This document shows positions 27,010 through 28,444 of a stretch of DNA of 28,444 bases, piece after piece. The translations under genes were made by a program, and so were the position numbers. The notes beneath the pieces are model-generated. The model searched no databases. It worked only from the letters and a program-made list of their open reading frames with translations, and was not told the DNA's origin. Source of the stretch: a virus; IMG/VR virus record IMGVR_UViG_3300021139_000100, positions 1 through 28,444 of that record; one strand, written 5' to 3'. Position 1 is the stretch's first letter; each line of letters starts with the position of its first letter.

Positions 27010-27687
27010 CTATGCCCCTCCGGTTTGTGTCTTAACGGTGATGTCTAGTGACGCGTCTCCTGCGTCGTCGTACTGAATTTGAACATCCACCTGGGCTCGA
27101 GGCTCCCATTGTTCAATGATGTTCTTGATGTCGCCGGCGTTGATGGGCGCCAACGGAAGTTCTGGCACTCCGTAGGACGGAGCACCGGTTCTTGAGCCCT
27201 CGACTGTTCCAACGATCATCTCAACGCTGCTTGCAATTTCGTCAAATGAATCTTGAGCAAAAGTTAAGAAGCCACCGGCGGCGGTGATGTTGATGAAATT
27301 GGGTAGGTGTTGCGCTCCATACAAAGGGCGAATTTGCGGCGGCATGGCTACCACTGAAACGGGGGTGCTGTATGAGCCGTACTGGTCTAAGTGCACGATC
27401 TGGAAGGCTATGGAGTTTGGGGCCGTGTCGCTTCCCCCGCTGAGCGACAACACCGAAGCCCACGGGTACGTGTAGAAAGTGCGCGGGGGCGAAAGGGACA
27501 GACTGCCCGTTCCCAGAGTTTTGACGGCGACTGGGCCAAGAACTCCGAACTGCAACCAAACGCCGTCAACAAGCGTACTCATTAGATAGCGGGATTCGCT
27601 CCCCACATCTGTTGCTGCGTCGAAGGACAGTTGAACCCCGGTGCCGACGATCCAGTCAAACGCAAGATTAGAAATTGGTTCTGACAT
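27010..27687 (-). CDS. Baseplate protein with C-terminal gp25/W-like domain (225 aa)
   Basis: ATG 27687 follows AAAGGA by about 5 bases; the 24 bases of frame upstream are probably not translated. Residues about 130-225 look like the gp25/gpW wedge family: F-L-T-F-A-Q-D-S, then P-S-Y-G-V-P-E-L, I-N-A-G-D-I-K-N-I-I-E-Q-W-E-P-R and V-D-V-Q-I-Q. The first 130 residues (V-G-T-G-V-Q-L-S-F-D, S-R-Y-L-M-S-T) are an unknown, beta-rich addition. In myoviruses this protein precedes J, as here. The family call is from the W-E-P-R block and gene order. Confidence 0.65.
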   Translation of the reverse strand: MSEPISNLAFDWIVGTGVQLSFDAATDVGSESRYLMSTLVDGVWLQFGVLGPVAVKTLGTGSLSLSPPRTFYTYPWASVLSLSGGSDTAPNSIAFQIVHLDQYGSYSTPVSVVAMPPQIRPLYGAQHLPNFINITAAGGFLTFAQDSFDEIASSVEMIVGTVEGSRTGAPSYGVPELPLAPINAGDIKNIIEQWEPRAQVDVQIQYDDAGDASLDITVKTQTGGA

Positions 27688-27723
27688 TTTTTCCTTTGTC
27701 GAACGGCTCACGCCTGCTGGTGG

Positions 27724-27912
27724 TTATAGTAAGGCCGACCACGAACCGGCCGCTTTGACGTACAGTCTTTGGTTTGACGTTGACGGCGTTTCTGTTTTGA
27801 AGTAAAAGTCGCCGTTGGCGCCGTAAGAGTTACTGGGTGCGCCCGAGCCCGACCCAAACGCGGCGGCTCCTGTCGAGTGGGCGAATCCAAGATCTCCGGG
27901 CTGGTAGGTCAT
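27724..27912 (-). CDS. Small minor structural protein (62 aa)
   Basis: ATG 27912 follows GAGGAG by 3-4 bases. The sequence is G-S-G-S-G-A-P-S-N-S-Y-G-A-N-G-D-F-Y-F-K-T, then L-Y-V-K-A-A-G-S-W-S. This is a short tail-fibre-type module of the G-x-x-G-D-F-Y form. It is probably a virion-associated fibre or spike component; no further function is visible. It lies between the gp25-like gene and the next small gene. Confidence 0.6.
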   Translation of the reverse strand: MTYQPGDLGFAHSTGAAAFGSGSGAPSNSYGANGDFYFKTETPSTSNQRLYVKAAGSWSALL

Positions 27913-27919
27913 GGTCTCC

Positions 27920-28192
27920 TCAGTCTGCCTCGTACATAAAGTACCCGTTGATGGTGTCGTACTGGTTGCCCCATGTCCACGGCGCACAAGGCTGGACAAT
28001 GTTGAAGCCCGAGGTCTCCATCGTCAGTTTCCAGTACCACGTGCCGGTGACCCTCGACGGGAAGTTAACGGTAAAGTCAGTGGTGCTGATGCCGGTGCCG
28101 CTGATCCACCATTGCTGCGTTGTGCCGTTTACCGCGCTGACCTGAATGTCGGCTGCGTTCGGCGCTGAAGGAAGGGGAGTGGAAAGACTCAC
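27920..28192 (-). CDS. Predicted structural protein (90 aa)
   Basis: The start is GTG 28192, overlapping the upstream stop (GTGA); a longer frame to 28240 is less likely. The protein is beta-rich (Q-Q-W-W-I-S-G-T-G-I, R-V-T-G-T-W-Y-W-K-L-T). It has W-T-W-G-N-Q-Y near the end and ends E-A-D. It is probably a virion protein of unknown role, in the late transcription direction. Confidence 0.6.
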   Translation of the reverse strand: MSLSTPLPSAPNAADIQVSAVNGTTQQWWISGTGISTTDFTVNFPSRVTGTWYWKLTMETSGFNIVQPCAPWTWGNQYDTINGYFMYEAD

Positions 28193-28425
28193 GGCGTTAC
28201 TTGACTCATTGAATAAGGTAAACGAACCACCGAGTTCCACGCGAGGTGCAAAGGCTTGCCCATACCACTCGCGTCCGTCACCGCCGCAGCCACCTGAGGG
28301 GCCGCGCTCGTCACGTCTGCGAGAACCTTTGAGACATTTCCCTTGCGCACCGCGTAAACAATCTCCACACCAAGGGCGATGAGTCCGAACACCACGGGGA
28401 TAAGAACGTCCACCGAGGACGCCAC
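28189..28425 (-). CDS. Small membrane-anchored protein at the right edge (at least 78 aa)
   Basis: A GTG at 28425 is the first start in view, but the frame stays open to the window edge (28444), so the true start may be further right. A hydrophobic segment (L-I-P-V-V-F-G-L-I-A-L-G-V-E-I-V-Y-A-V) is followed by R-K-G and a soluble helical part. It could be a small holin-like or virion membrane protein; the function is unknown. The end overlaps the next gene by 4 bases (GTGA). Confidence 0.55.
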   Translation of the reverse strand: MASSVDVLIPVVFGLIALGVEIVYAVRKGNVSKVLADVTSAAPQVAAAVTDASGMGKPLHLAWNSVVRLPYSMSQVTP

Positions 28426-28444
28426 GGTTGTAGCTTTGCTGCCC

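Noticed and set aside
1-28444. tRNA genes, CRISPR arrays, insertion sequences, integrase/attachment site
   Set aside because: Looked for on both strands and none seen; the presence of RtcB prompted a look for tRNAs but no cloverleaf was recognised.

Overview
The window is a gene-dense stretch of a tailed double-stranded DNA phage genome. The tail is probably contractile (myovirus-type): there is a gp25-like wedge protein, a baseplate J-like protein, a gpI-like protein and a fibre in P2-like order. The likely host is an actinobacterium. Support for this is two WhiB-family proteins, an Rpf-like secreted muralytic domain, an actinobacterial-type SOS box (GAAC-N4-GTTC) at the recA promoter, and promoters whose transcripts should begin at or next to the start codon. 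No ribosomal RNA, tRNA, CRISPR array or insertion sequence was seen. The species cannot be named from the sequence.

Layout. 1-2350 (minus) is an accessory block of small genes: a repeat protein cut by the window edge, several zinc-finger-like proteins, and an HslV/proteasome-like Ntn hydrolase. 2452-3364 (plus) holds two genes, the second with a DNA-binding-like C-terminus. It is followed by a promoter, a structured non-coding RNA of about 117 nt and an intrinsic terminator (3361-3513). 3518-10851 (minus) holds a probable terminase small subunit, a WhiB-like protein, the RNA ligase RtcB, an Rpf-like enzyme, a DnaB-type helicase, a replication initiator that contains a candidate origin, and a SNF2 helicase. 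10947-16514 (plus) is the recombination cassette: RecA, a LexA-DNA-binding-domain-like protein, a YqaJ exonuclease, an ERF annealing protein, SSB, an Acb2/Tad1-like candidate anti-defence protein, small proteins, a degenerate HNH protein and a second WhiB. 16503-18631 (minus) is a metallophosphoesterase operon. 18694-28425 (minus) is the late block: baseplate and fibre, then endolysin and a holin candidate, two further papain-fold enzymes, and small structural or HNH proteins.

Working together. SNF2 helicase, initiator and helicase form a replication unit, with the candidate origin (two 18-bp iterons beside a 28/30 A+T stretch) inside the initiator gene. RecA, exonuclease, annealing protein and SSB make up a nearly self-sufficient recombination system. 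Its first promoter carries a LexA-type box, so it probably responds to host DNA damage. Eleven promoters share a TTGACA/TTGACT -35 with 17-18 bp spacing, and a twelfth (recA) has a weak -35 plus the SOS box. Together they divide the window into short operons. Four of them place the start codon only 6-7 bases after the -10, which predicts leaderless mRNAs.

The observations most worth following are the promoter-hairpin-terminator RNA gene and its 13-nt complementarity to the leader of the first WhiB gene, the out-of-frame iterons, the recA/LexA-like pair, the leaderless promoter class, the Acb2/Tad1-like gene, and the Ntn hydrolase with exact T1/D17/K33 spacing. All functions are inferred by reading the sequence; no database search was run.
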